Below, one piece after another: positions 7,924 to 15,464 of a DNA stretch of 25,634 nucleotides. The position numbers were made by a program, and so were the translations under genes. The notes under the pieces were generated by a model. That model made no database searches, had not been told where the DNA came from, and saw nothing but the letters and a program-made list of their open reading frames with translations. Every line of letters starts with the position of its first letter. Positions within the stretch are counted from its first letter, which is position 1. The stretch spans positions 1 to 25,634 of the forward strand of contig DVGM01000030.1 of the NCBI GenBank assembly GCA_018712705.1, read 5' to 3'. This stretch comes from Aphodousia faecalis (GTDB taxonomy: Bacteria > Pseudomonadota > Gammaproteobacteria > Burkholderiales > Burkholderiaceae_F).

Positions 7924-8805
7924 TCATTCGGCGTCCGTAATACGCTTTCTCATGAGCATCGCCATGATTTCAGCAATGTTAGCACGCATTTCACGACGAT
8001 CCACGATCATATCAATAGCGCCCTTCTTGAGCAAGAATTCCGAGCGTTGGAAGCCATCGGGCAACTTTTCACGAACCGTTTGCTCAATTACACGGGGACC
8101 GGCAAAACCAATCAAAGCACGGGGTTCTGCAATCACCACATCGCCCATAAAGGCAAAGCTAGCGGAAACACCACCCATCGTTGGATCGGTTAAAACCGAA
8201 ATAAAGGGTAATTTTTCACGGGCAAGACCGGCAATAGCAGCCGTCGTTTTAGCCATTTGCATCAAGGACATCAACCCTTCTTGCATACGAGCGCCGCCCG
8301 AAGCCGCAAAACAGATGAAGGGGCACTTCATGCGTGTGGCTTCTGCCACACCGCGCACAAAACGTTCACCGACAACCGAACCCATTGAGCCACCCATAAA
8401 GTTAAATTCAAAGGCGGCCACAACGACGGGCAAACCGCGAAGCGTACCACGCTTGACAACCAAGGCGTCCGTTTCACCTGTCTTTTGCTGAGCCTGCGCC
8501 AGGCGAGCAGGATAGGGCTTGCTGTCAACAAACTTCAACGGGTCAGTCGGTTGCACTTCTTGAGTGATTTCCACCTGATTTTGCGCATCCAAAAAGTTTT
8601 CCACGCGCTCACGAGCTCTAATGCGCATATGATGGCCACACTTCGGGCAAACCATCAAAGAATCACGCAATTCTTCGGTATAAAGCACTTGCTCGCAACT
8701 CGGGCATTTTGTCCAAAGCCCCTCAGGAATCACACTTTCCTTCTTTTCAGGGTGTTCTGAATCCGACTTATGAATGCGAGGCAACAACCGATCAATCCAA
8801 CTCAT
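7924..8805 (-). CDS. accD: Acetyl-CoA carboxylase carboxyltransferase subunit beta
   Basis: The beta half of the carboxyltransferase that moves the carboxyl group from biotin carboxyl carrier protein to acetyl-CoA, forming malonyl-CoA for fatty acid synthesis; it works with AccA. At 293 residues it is near the E. coli length of 304. The N-terminal zinc ribbon has Cys34, Cys37, Cys53 and Cys56 (CPSC and CPKC pairs). The crotonase-fold region includes GGSMGSVVGERFVR and the oxyanion-forming FAASGGARMQEG. AAGGA lies eight bases before the ATG. It is the first gene of the run down to purF; upstream is a 351-bp gap where other betaproteobacteria carry trpA. Confidence 0.97.
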   Translation of the reverse strand: MSWIDRLLPRIHKSDSEHPEKKESVIPEGLWTKCPSCEQVLYTEELRDSLMVCPKCGHHMRIRARERVENFLDAQNQVEITQEVQPTDPLKFVDSKPYPARLAQAQQKTGETDALVVKRGTLRGLPVVVAAFEFNFMGGSMGSVVGERFVRGVAEATRMKCPFICFAASGGARMQEGLMSLMQMAKTTAAIAGLAREKLPFISVLTDPTMGGVSASFAFMGDVVIAEPRALIGFAGPRVIEQTVREKLPDGFQRSEFLLKKGAIDMIVDRREMRANIAEIMAMLMRKRITDAE

Positions 8806-8867
8806 AGAAGATGTCCTTCAATACAATTCTGTACAAATAATACGATTTGGGATTTTATCAAATCTAG

Positions 8868-8962
8868 AGGTGTTAACGAATGACGTATTTTGGTTATTTT
8901 CTTGTGGTTTCTAAAACAACGAACTAAATACCTCCAACGAACCAAAATTCACGATAACACCT
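8868..8962. repeat. Nested inverted repeats in the truA-accD gap
   Basis: AGGTGTTA (8868-8875) is matched by TAACACCT (8955-8962), and inside them ATTTTGGTT (8887-8895) is matched by AACCAAAAT (8940-8948). The two arms differ by about a 5-base insertion, so the structure is an imperfect 95-bp inverted repeat. It could be a two-site operator for accD, a small-element remnant, or chance in AT-rich DNA. Confidence 0.4.
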
Positions 8963-9032
8963 TTGTTAAATCAAATTACGAAGTTTAATAAGTGCCGTGA
9001 GACTAAATCTATTTCCCTAATAAATCTCTTAA

Positions 9033-9051
9033 GGTTATTAAAGGAATAACC
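9033..9051. repeat. Perfect 7-bp dyad in the truA-accD gap
   Basis: GGTTATT (9033-9039) and AATAACC (9045-9051) form a dyad around the 5-base spacer AAAGG. The same half-site also occurs singly at 8892-8898 and, with one change, at 9095-9101. Confidence 0.4.
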
Positions 9052-9156
9052 ACCCATTCTGTCTACAAATTGATTACTGTCGATCTGATATTTTGGTTAC
9101 TTTTTTCACTATATTTTGTATATTATGTACCATAACCAATTGATTTTATTTATATT

Positions 9157-9951
9157 TTAATTTTGTAAAATTAGCTGTGACCAAGGCGTCGAACTATAAC
9201 TGGGCAATTGGGGAACGTTCGGGTACTTCACCCCAACCAGATAAAGTCCTCCCGCGGCAAACGTGGGGGCGGCGACCGTGCGGTCACGCGCTTCTAAAAC
9301 ATCGTTGAACCACTGTACGCTTTGCTTTCCCGTACCGACATAAACCAAACTGCCAACGATATTTCGAACCATATGGTGTAAAAACGCATTGGCTCTCAGT
9401 CGAATGCCGATCATGTTGCCACAACGCTTAACTGTTACTTCGTGGATTGTTCTGATGGGACTTTTTGCCTGACACTCTGATGCTCTAAAACTCGTGAAAT
9501 CGTGCTCGCCTAAAAGACATTGAGCCGCCTCTTGCATTTTCGTTTCGTCACATGGTCTAAAGACCCAACCGACGAGCCCCTGCATCAAAGGGGATCTCAC
9601 AGGATCATTTAAAAGCCAATATTCATAGGTGCGCTCGGTTGCACTAAAACGAGCCGAAAAGTCATCAGGCACTTCGCAAGCCCAGCGCACAGCTACAGTT
9701 GGTGGCAAAAAGGTGTTTACGCCCCGCACCCATGCATTAAGGGGTCTTGCGACAGGAGATTCAAAATCCACCACTTGATGCGTGGCATGCACTCCCGTAT
9801 CGGTGCGCCCCGCGCAGATAGTCGAAATCGGCACTGTCGCGAAGGTTTTCAGTGCCGATTCCAATGTATCTTGAACGTTCGGCATATCGGGCTGGGTTTG
9901 CCAACCGCAAAATGCCGAACCGTTATATTGAATGCCTAAAGCAATTCGCAT
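9157..9951 (-). CDS. truA: tRNA pseudouridine(38-40) synthase
   Basis: Isomerises uridines 38-40 in the anticodon arm of tRNAs. The 264-residue protein has the family N-terminus ALGIQYNGSAFCGWQTQ and the catalytic aspartate Asp51 in GRTDTGVHA (48-56), followed by FRASECQA and FLHHMVRNIVG in the C-terminal half. Length is normal. The start codon overlaps the fimV stop by one base (TGATG), so translation is probably coupled, which explains the absence of a strong ribosome site. The fimV-truA order is common in betaproteobacteria, where trp genes often come next; here the gene is followed by an empty AT-rich stretch. Confidence 0.96.
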   Translation of the reverse strand: MRIALGIQYNGSAFCGWQTQPDMPNVQDTLESALKTFATVPISTICAGRTDTGVHATHQVVDFESPVARPLNAWVRGVNTFLPPTVAVRWACEVPDDFSARFSATERTYEYWLLNDPVRSPLMQGLVGWVFRPCDETKMQEAAQCLLGEHDFTSFRASECQAKSPIRTIHEVTVKRCGNMIGIRLRANAFLHHMVRNIVGSLVYVGTGKQSVQWFNDVLEARDRTVAAPTFAAGGLYLVGVKYPNVPQLPSYSSTPWSQLILQN

Positions 9952-11750
9952 CAGGCGCGCTCATGAACTTGCTTTAAAAGGGCCTCAGCTTGTGCCTTAT
10001 TGACAGGACTGCCTTTTTGAAGCACTTCCTGCAACAAAGCGATAGCTTCATTCTTCGCTCCGATGGAGATAAATGAGCGAGCCATGTCAAGCGAATCCTT
10101 CATGCCGTGATCGTCAGCAGCGGCAGCTTTGTGCTCTGCTTGAGTCGGCGTCGGCTGAACTTGCACCGGTTCGTCATCGGCGACCAAATCAAACACATTA
10201 GCGCTTGCCGCTTGTTGGCTTGCGGGCTTTTGTGCGGCGGCAACCGTTGCTGTCGGCGCTACTGAAGCAGGCTGCACAGCAGGACGCGGTTCAACACGAG
10301 GTTCTTCGTGAGGAGCGTGGCTTACACTTTCAAAGGAACTGGTGGGCGCAGACGGCTGAGCAGCACGCGGAGCCTGAGGAGCCTGACGAATCGTCGGCTC
10401 TTCATGAACCGGAGCCTTACCCTTATTCATCACTCGCTTAAAGGATTGGAAATCCACATAACGGCCTTGCTTCGTGCGCCAATAGATAAAGCCCGCAGCA
10501 CCCAACATCAAGACAATCAACAGATACCAGAACCAAGAAGTCGACTCTTCTTCAACCGGCACCTCTTCCTCAGTCATGATTTCTAATGTCGGCATGGCTT
10601 CTTGAGGCGAAGTGCTTTCTTGAGCTTCAACTGATTCTGAAACAAAAGGCGGATTTTCAGGGATAGCCTCTACAGGAGCCTCAGAAGTAACGGGGAGATT
10701 TTCCGCCGGCTGCTGAGCCTTATCCGTAGCCGTCAAATCACCGCTTTGAGGAGCAGGAGTTATCGGTGCGGGTTCGGCCGCCTTCACATCACTTTGAATC
10801 TCTTCTTTGGTCACCGGCAGATGTTTAACCGGTGCCGTTTGGATAGAGGGCAAAGGTTTCTTGTGTTTCGGAGCCTCTTGTCTTACCTCTTTAATAGGAG
10901 CCGGACGTTGGGCGACTTCTTCAATACTCAAACCCTTTTGAACGATTTCTCTGGCCGTCTGAGCATTAATGGATTCAACCAAAGACGCTGACGGTGCCGT
11001 CACTTTAGCGCCCGCCTTTAATTGTCTGACATTGCCGGCAGGGAAGGCTTCCGGATTGTGAATGGCCAAAGCAACCAGCACTTGATTAACACTTGCGTTA
11101 GGGTAGCGCTTTTGATAGAGAACCCCCAATGACCACGGAGTGTAACCGGCTTCTACAAGAACGGGTTTACTTAAGTCATAATTTTTCGCCTGCATGCGCT
11201 CAAGTGGCGTCATTTCAGTCTTGGCCGCAGGAGCCGCAACAGAAGCCTTAGCCGCAGAAGCGTTTTTTACTGCGGGTTTAGACTCAGGAGCGCTCTTTGT
11301 CACAGGGGTGGCAGCGGTAATGGGCGCAGCCGCCATCGACACCACTTCAACCGGTTCAACACTGCCGGTCGCTCCGACGTGAATATTGTATTGGCGAACT
11401 GTAACGTGGCCCCCTTCGTTTAATTCCACCAAAAGCGGGAAAGCACGTTCCACAGCCGGACGGTTCGAAGAAATACGAAGCGTCAAAGGAGACTTATTGA
11501 TTAAAGCCAAGTTAAGACCCTTGGCGGTTTCAGGCATCGTAATGCCGTACTTCGAATAAGTTTCTGCAGGAGCCAATCGCGCTGTAAGCGATGAGCCGGT
11601 GGGCGATACATCATGAACTAAAAAAGTAGCCTGAAAATTCTGACTGGCTTGGCTTGTTACTTGCAATTGTCCCAAATAGGCCGCCTGAGCTGTGGCACCC
11701 ACTGCAAGCATCACACCTAACACCAATGCTTTTTTAGAAAAACTCTTCAT
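9951..11750 (-). CDS. fimV: FimV/HubP-like polar membrane protein with signal peptide
   Basis: A 599-residue envelope protein of the FimV family, in other bacteria a peptidoglycan-binding organiser of cell poles and type IV pili. Order of parts: cleavable-looking signal peptide (about 1-23, ending TAQA), FimV N-terminal domain (about 24-130), Ala/Pro linker, a FimV-type segment at about 200-290 (YTPWSLGVLYQKRYPNASVNQVLVAL), long Pro/Glu-rich linker, a membrane helix at about 400-422, low-complexity cytoplasmic part, and a C-terminal helical domain (about 550-599; SLDMARSFISIGAKNEAI). It is shorter than Pseudomonas FimV. The ATG at 11750 is chosen because AGGAG lies seven bases upstream and it places the signal peptide at the N-terminus; an ATG at 11792 would add 14 polar residues. 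No pilus genes are in the window, so the role here is open. Confidence 0.88.
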   Translation of the reverse strand: MKSFSKKALVLGVMLAVGATAQAAYLGQLQVTSQASQNFQATFLVHDVSPTGSSLTARLAPAETYSKYGITMPETAKGLNLALINKSPLTLRISSNRPAVERAFPLLVELNEGGHVTVRQYNIHVGATGSVEPVEVVSMAAAPITAATPVTKSAPESKPAVKNASAAKASVAAPAAKTEMTPLERMQAKNYDLSKPVLVEAGYTPWSLGVLYQKRYPNASVNQVLVALAIHNPEAFPAGNVRQLKAGAKVTAPSASLVESINAQTAREIVQKGLSIEEVAQRPAPIKEVRQEAPKHKKPLPSIQTAPVKHLPVTKEEIQSDVKAAEPAPITPAPQSGDLTATDKAQQPAENLPVTSEAPVEAIPENPPFVSESVEAQESTSPQEAMPTLEIMTEEEVPVEEESTSWFWYLLIVLMLGAAGFIYWRTKQGRYVDFQSFKRVMNKGKAPVHEEPTIRQAPQAPRAAQPSAPTSSFESVSHAPHEEPRVEPRPAVQPASVAPTATVAAAQKPASQQAASANVFDLVADDEPVQVQPTPTQAEHKAAAADDHGMKDSLDMARSFISIGAKNEAIALLQEVLQKGSPVNKAQAEALLKQVHERA

Positions 11751-11829
11751 TTGCCGGCTCCTAAACCCATTGTTTGAAGTCTTTTGAGTCAATCACAATG
11801 GGCCTGATATATAAAACCATCACTATCTG

Positions 11830-11851
11830 GAATCATTGTCAATAATGATTC
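11830..11851. promoter_or_regulatory. Perfect dyad in the fimV / small-gene divergent promoter region
   Basis: GAATCATT (11830-11837) and AATGATTC (11844-11851) form a perfect 8-bp inverted repeat with a 6-base spacer, in the 171-bp divergent region. On the minus strand the spacer plus arm contains a consensus TTGACA, but no -10 at proper spacing for fimV is evident. On the plus strand TATACT (11855-11860) could be a -10 for the small gene. The symmetry suggests an operator controlling one or both genes. Confidence 0.4.
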
Positions 11852-11921
11852 ACGTATACTTGTCGCATTTTAAAGAGATCCCATTGTTTTTTGGGGATTT
11901 TTAACGACTGGGAACAAAAAA

Positions 11922-12191
11922 ATGTCTGTTGATCGCCAATGGCTCATTGATGCCTTAAGTGACGCGCTCGAAGCGTTGTCTGAAACGGTAGAACGTTTGG
12001 AAGATGAAAGACTGGATGCCGAAGAGATCCTCCTTGATGATTTGGCTAATGTCTACGCCAAGCTTAATTTTGCCGTCAACACTGCAGAAACCGGCCCCGC
12101 CGCCATTGATACAACGGACCACGATGAGCTTATTCAGTGGCCCGAATGCATGCCCTTTGATAGAGACGAAGACTCTCCTCAAATGTCATAG
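11922..12191 (+). CDS. Small acidic protein of unknown function
   Basis: An 89-residue, strongly acidic protein that I do not recognise. Residues about 5-55 are predicted helical with regular Leu spacing (LIDALSDALEALSETVERLEDERL), which could form a coiled coil or helical hairpin; the C-terminal third is Asp/Glu/Pro-rich without hydrophobic segments. It is cytosolic by appearance. GGGAA lies seven bases before the ATG, a good ribosome site. The gene is divergent from fimV and convergent with murJ, overlapping its last 13 bp. A minus-strand frame covers most of it, but lacks a ribosome site and runs into the murJ end. I consider the plus-strand frame real but of unknown role. Confidence 0.65.
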   Translation: MSVDRQWLIDALSDALEALSETVERLEDERLDAEEILLDDLANVYAKLNFAVNTAETGPAAIDTTDHDELIQWPECMPFDRDEDSPQMS

Positions 12192-13729
12192 CGGGGCTTT
12201 AAGTGACGAGGGCGCAAGCCCATCACAATAAGTAATCCGAAATAAACGACAAGGGCCGCGGCTATGTACAGAAAGACGAGACCGGCACGTTTTACCCATT
12301 CACTTTGCATACCGGCCCAATCCACTCCCTGTTGCAAAAACGCAATAGTGGCTCCCATTGCCACGGTTGCCACAACGATTCTCACGCTCCACATCAGCCA
12401 ACCAGAAATCGGCTGGTATTGTCCTCGGCGAATCAGAATAACCAAAAGAGTCAACGCGTTGATGCAGCTGCCCACACCGACAGAAAGCGCCAGTCCCGCA
12501 TGAGCGAAAACGGGAACAAACGCGATGTTGCAAAGCTGAACACACACAAGACTCACCGCCGCCACCTTAACGGGCGTGCGAATGTCTTTTCTAGCGTAAA
12601 AGGCAGGAGCCAGAATTTTGATAGCAATAAGCCCCAATAAACCAAACGAGTAACCCATCACGGCAAGGCTTGTCTGGTGTACGTCAAAGACCAAAAAATT
12701 TTTCCCTTGATACAAAAAGGCAACCAATGCTTCGGCCATCAAACCTAAACCCACCGCAGCGGGAATGGCCAAAAGGACAACGAGTCTTAAGCCGTTATCA
12801 AGCAAGGCGTTGTAACGAGTGAGATCATTTTTGGCAAACGCAGCCGAAAGACTCGGCAGCAACACTGATCCTAACGCGACTCCGAGAAGAGCCGTCGGAA
12901 ATTCCATCAGACGGTCTGCAAAGGAAAGCCATGTCACAGAACCCGTCCCCAAGCGAGAAGCAATATTGGTGTTAATCAAAAGAGAAAGCTGGGCAACGCC
13001 AACGCCAAAAAGCGCAGGAATCATTAACTTCATCACCCGGATGACGGAGGCGTCCTTTGCTGCCTTAAACGGATTGACGGGGCGAGGCAAAACTCCCAGT
13101 TTCATTAAAGACGGAATCTGAATTCCCAACTGCAGTACTCCCCCGACAATCACTGCCGCGGCTAGTGCAAAAATCGGCTCATCCAGGTGCGGCGTCAAAA
13201 GCAAGGTAAACGCGATGAAAGAAAGGTTCAACAAAACCGGGGTAAAAGCAGGAATGGCAAAGTGCTTCCAGGTATTGAGTACACCCGCGCTCATCGCCAC
13301 CAAGCTCATAAAGAAGATATACGGGAACATCCACCGGGTCATTTGGGTGGCCAGATCAAAGCCTTGGGGATTTTCTGCCAAGCCGCCCGCAATTAACCAA
13401 ACCAAAACCGGAGCGATTAGGACACCAAGGATACTGGTGAGAACAAGGACACTCGCAAGAAGACTAAAAACCTTATCGATAAAACTTCGGACTTCCGTCT
13501 CTGTTTTTGTTGCCTTAACATCGGAGAGCATTGGGACGAAGGCTTGCTGAAACGCGCCTTCGGCAAATAAACGCCTCAACATATTGGGTAAGCGGAAGGC
13601 GACATAGAAAGCGTCGGTTGCTGCACTTGAACCGAAATAACGTGCAATCAGCATATCGCGTACAACACCTGTTATACGAGATAAAAACGTCAAAGATGAG
13701 ACGGTAGCGGCTGCTTTGATTAAACTCAT
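12179..13729 (-). CDS. murJ: Lipid II flippase
   Basis: A 516-residue MOP-superfamily membrane protein with about 14 hydrophobic helices that flips the peptidoglycan precursor lipid II across the inner membrane. The MurJ signature is intact near the N-terminus: Arg18, Arg24, Asp39 and Arg52, positions required in the E. coli protein, occur at the same numbers here, within YFGSSAATDAFYVAFRLPNM. Length matches the family (about 510-525). GGGA lies nine bases before the ATG, and TACAAT on the minus strand (13762-13757) is a candidate -10 box without a clear -35. It is divergent from rpsT, an arrangement common in betaproteobacteria. Confidence 0.96.
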   Translation of the reverse strand: MSLIKAAATVSSLTFLSRITGVVRDMLIARYFGSSAATDAFYVAFRLPNMLRRLFAEGAFQQAFVPMLSDVKATKTETEVRSFIDKVFSLLASVLVLTSILGVLIAPVLVWLIAGGLAENPQGFDLATQMTRWMFPYIFFMSLVAMSAGVLNTWKHFAIPAFTPVLLNLSFIAFTLLLTPHLDEPIFALAAAVIVGGVLQLGIQIPSLMKLGVLPRPVNPFKAAKDASVIRVMKLMIPALFGVGVAQLSLLINTNIASRLGTGSVTWLSFADRLMEFPTALLGVALGSVLLPSLSAAFAKNDLTRYNALLDNGLRLVVLLAIPAAVGLGLMAEALVAFLYQGKNFLVFDVHQTSLAVMGYSFGLLGLIAIKILAPAFYARKDIRTPVKVAAVSLVCVQLCNIAFVPVFAHAGLALSVGVGSCINALTLLVILIRRGQYQPISGWLMWSVRIVVATVAMGATIAFLQQGVDWAGMQSEWVKRAGLVFLYIAAALVVYFGLLIVMGLRPRHLKPRYDI

Positions 13730-13793
13730 TGTTCAAATTCCCAAAATATCCTGTGCATTGTATTCGATCTTGAGCAAAAACTTCATTAACCGC

Positions 13794-13822
13794 TTGAGAG
13801 GTTTAAAAGTTTTTGCTAAACT
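13794..13822 (+). promoter_or_regulatory. Sigma-70-type promoter for rpsT
   Basis: TTGAGA (13794-13799) and TAAACT (13817-13822) are separated by exactly 17 bp. They match the consensus -35 at 5 of 6 and the -10 at 4 of 6 positions. Transcription would start near 13829, giving a leader of about 187 nucleotides before rpsT, long for a single small ribosomal protein gene. Confidence 0.6.
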
Positions 13823-13910
13823 TTGGGACTTTTCCAAGGGAGTGTTCTTCGTGGACGTGTGCGCATGCCCGAAAGAACCGTAAAAATCCGTTGGAAATGA
13901 ACTGATTCAC

Positions 13911-13996
13911 CAGCCGCTTCCGACTCTGTGCTGCAAGCGTATTTCAATGCTCAATGCCTTTGAAAGCGGCTGTAATTAACAGCCGTAACTTTTTAT
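13911..13996 (+). promoter_or_regulatory. Possible attenuator in the rpsT leader
   Basis: CGGCTGT (13967-13973) and ACAGCCG (13979-13985) form a perfect 7-bp hairpin with loop AATTA, followed by TAAC and TTTTT (13990-13994), resembling a terminator. An upstream segment CAGCCGCTT (13911-13919) is exactly complementary to AAGCGGCTG (13964-13972), which includes six bases of the terminator's left arm. The two pairings exclude each other, as in antiterminator/terminator switches. The structure ends just before the rpsT ribosome site. Function is inferred; it may instead act on translation. Confidence 0.5.
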
Positions 13997-14015
13997 ATAA
14001 GGCAAGGAACTAACA

Positions 14016-14279
14016 ATGGCTAATACCAAACAAGCTCGTAAGCGCGCCCGTCAAGCTGTTGCGCGCAACCAGCACCTTTCTGCTCAACGTTCTCAATACC
14101 GCACCGCCATCAAGGCCGTGCGTAAATTGGTTGTGGCTGGCGACAAGGCCGCCGCTTCTGAAGCTTTCGTGAAGGCTCAAAAGATCATCGACACGATGGC
14201 CGGTAAGAACGTTTTGCACAAGAACGCCGCTGCTCGTCATAAGAGCCGCTTGGCCGCTGCTATCAAGGCAATGGCTTAA
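14016..14279 (+). CDS. rpsT: 30S ribosomal protein S20
   Basis: An 87-residue basic protein that binds 16S rRNA early in assembly of the small subunit. The N-terminus MANTKQARKRARQ and the C-terminal ending NAAARHKSRLAAAIKAMA are characteristic, and the length equals the usual S20. AAGGA is seven bases upstream of the ATG. The gene is monocistronic: a promoter at 13794-13822 and a strong terminator at 14308-14340 flank it. In E. coli S20 represses its own translation; the structured leader here suggests a control step before translation (inference). The codon use is strongly biased as expected for a ribosomal protein. Confidence 0.98.
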   Translation: MANTKQARKRARQAVARNQHLSAQRSQYRTAIKAVRKLVVAGDKAAASEAFVKAQKIIDTMAGKNVLHKNAAARHKSRLAAAIKAMA

Positions 14280-14307
14280 TTCTTTAAGTTTGAAAGCTTA
14301 AAACACC

Positions 14308-14340
14308 AACGGGGTTGACTTCTTAGACAACCCCGTTTTT
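14308..14340 (+). terminator. Rho-independent terminator of rpsT
   Basis: AACGGGGTTG (14308-14317) and CAACCCCGTT (14328-14337) form a perfect 10-bp stem with a 10-base loop, ending in a run of five Ts (14336-14340), 28 bp after the stop codon. Confidence 0.93.
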
Positions 14341-14381
14341 GTATCTTCAAGAATTTTTCGAGAACGATCTTCTCTTACCGA

Positions 14382-14693
14382 TCACTTTTCAATTTCGTAG
14401 GGCCAGTCAATGATGCCGCCCATATCATAAACGTGTGTATAGCCAGCAGCCTGAAGTTTCAGCATGGCATAGTGACTGCGAACGCCGGATCGACAATAGA
14501 TGATAATCGGGTGATCCAAATCCTCCGGTAAAGATTCCGGTCTCACTCCTTCTTCAATATCATCGTTATCAAGCAATACCGCTCCGGGGATATGCCCCCA
14601 CTCGTATTCGTGAGCGTGTCTGACATCAAGAATGAGGAGCTTATCGCCCAATTCTTGCATCATCTTTTTGCCTTCTTGAGCCGTAATGGCCAT
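14382..14693 (-). CDS. Single-domain rhodanese-like sulfurtransferase
   Basis: A 103-residue cytosolic rhodanese-fold protein, expected to carry sulfane sulfur on its active-site cysteine. Family features are LILDVRHAHEYEWGHIPGAVLL near residues 19-41 (cited from LDVRHAHEY to GHIPGA) and the active-site loop beginning at Cys67 (CRSGVRS). The length is typical for GlpE/PspE-type single-domain proteins. The ribosome site GGGGAG, eight bases upstream, is formed by the last codons of the preceding hydrolase gene, so the two are probably cotranscribed and translationally coupled. The physiological sulfur donor and acceptor cannot be told from sequence. Confidence 0.9.
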   Translation of the reverse strand: MAITAQEGKKMMQELGDKLLILDVRHAHEYEWGHIPGAVLLDNDDIEEGVRPESLPEDLDHPIIIYCRSGVRSHYAMLKLQAAGYTHVYDMGGIIDWPYEIEK

Positions 14694-14698
14694 ACCGG

Positions 14699-15397
14699 TT
14701 ACTCCCCTTTAAATTTCACTTTCAAAACGCCGACGCCCTGCACGCCGCCCTCTAAAACATCACCGGGATGAACCGTACCAATGCCGGCAGGCGTCCCCGT
14801 CATGATCAAGTCGCCGGGTTTTAATTCATAAAGAGTAGACAAATAGCTGATGATTTCAGGGACTGTCAAAATCATCTCTGCGGTCGTTCCCTCTTGGCGC
14901 TTTTCGTTATTGACATAAAGCCATACTTTCATCGGTTCATTATCGGGGGTTCGGGAAGCGGGCTTTACAGCCGTCATCGGAGCCGATTCATCAAAGGCCT
15001 TTGCGGTATCCCACGGTTGCCCTTTGGCGCTACTTTTTCTCTGGAGGTCTCGGCGCGTCATATCAAGACCGGCCGCATAGCCCCAGACGTAGTCCATCGC
15101 ATTTTCAACAGGGATATTGCGGCCGGCTTTACCGATCGCAACCACTAACTCAATTTCGTGCTGAAGATCTTCTGTAGCCACAGGGAAATCCAATTCCAGT
15201 GTTTTATCAGCCGCTGCATAAACGGCCGCATCAGCCGGCTTTAGAAAAATACTGGGAGGTGTTTTTTCTCCGAGCGCGGCATTAACTGCTGCATAGTTAC
15301 GAGCCACACCGTAGATACGATGAATAGGGAAGTAGAGGTTTGTTTCGCCGTCAATTGGCAAAACCGGCATGGGAGTAGGAGCAAATAAAAAAGACAT
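14699..15397 (-). CDS. Fumarylacetoacetate hydrolase family protein (FAHD1/YcgM-like)
   Basis: A 232-residue single-domain member of the FAH family, which hydrolyses, decarboxylates or tautomerises beta-keto acids such as acylpyruvates or oxaloacetate with a bound Mg2+. The metal ligands are visible as Glu81 and Glu83 (HEIELVVAIG) and Asp112 (GLDMTRRDLQ), with the same spacing as in FAHD1, and GQPWDTAKAFD and LMTGTPAGIG follow. An AGGG element precedes the ATG. It lies downstream of the pssA terminator and five bases upstream of a rhodanese gene. The exact substrate is not predictable; oxaloacetate tautomerase or acylpyruvase are the likeliest roles. Confidence 0.9.
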   Translation of the reverse strand: MSFLFAPTPMPVLPIDGETNLYFPIHRIYGVARNYAAVNAALGEKTPPSIFLKPADAAVYAAADKTLELDFPVATEDLQHEIELVVAIGKAGRNIPVENAMDYVWGYAAGLDMTRRDLQRKSSAKGQPWDTAKAFDESAPMTAVKPASRTPDNEPMKVWLYVNNEKRQEGTTAEMILTVPEIISYLSTLYELKPGDLIMTGTPAGIGTVHPGDVLEGGVQGVGVLKVKFKGE

Positions 15398-15413
15398 TTT
15401 TAATACCCTATTG

Positions 15414-15447
15414 AAAAAGGGGACAGCTCATTGTTAAAGCCATCCCC
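15414..15447 (-). terminator. Rho-independent terminator downstream of pssA
   Basis: On the minus strand GGGGATGGCT (15447-15438) pairs with AGCTGTCCCC (15428-15419), a 10-bp stem with two G-U wobbles valid only in this orientation, followed by TTTTT (15418-15414). It lies between the pssA stop and the start of the FAH-family gene, separating two transcription units. Confidence 0.85.
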
Positions 15448-15464
15448 TGTTTAGCACAAAACGA

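Larger units (their letters stand above)
8806..9156. other. 351-bp AT-rich gap without a gene, between truA and accD
   Basis: No reading frame of convincing length or composition is seen. The gap is strongly AT-rich and contains repeated GGTTA(T/C)T motifs at 8892-8898, 9033-9039, 9045-9051 (inverted) and 9095-9101, an 11-base direct repeat TATTTTGGTTA (8886-8896 and 9089-9099), and two inverted repeats listed separately. No hairpin plus T-run terminator follows truA. A promoter for accD should lie near 8820-8880 on the minus strand, where TTGATA occurs but no well-spaced -10 could be found. In several betaproteobacterial families trpF, trpB and trpA lie between truA and accD, so this may be a deletion scar (inference). 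Confidence 0.6.

Noticed and set aside
7952..8491. 179-codon plus-strand open frame antisense to accD
   Set aside because: Shadow of a conserved enzyme gene; no ribosome site and no recognisable domain.
8806..9156. Hidden tRNA or small RNA gene
   Set aside because: No cloverleaf, no GC-rich stem and no terminator could be found by eye in this AT-rich gap.
11830..11851. Fur box in the fimV upstream dyad
   Set aside because: The arms resemble parts of the Fur consensus but the spacing and central bases do not fit the 19-bp site, and neither gene is iron-related.
11955..12182. 75-codon minus-strand frame opposite the small acidic gene
   Set aside because: No ribosome site; the plus-strand frame has one and a more protein-like composition. 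Not fully excluded.
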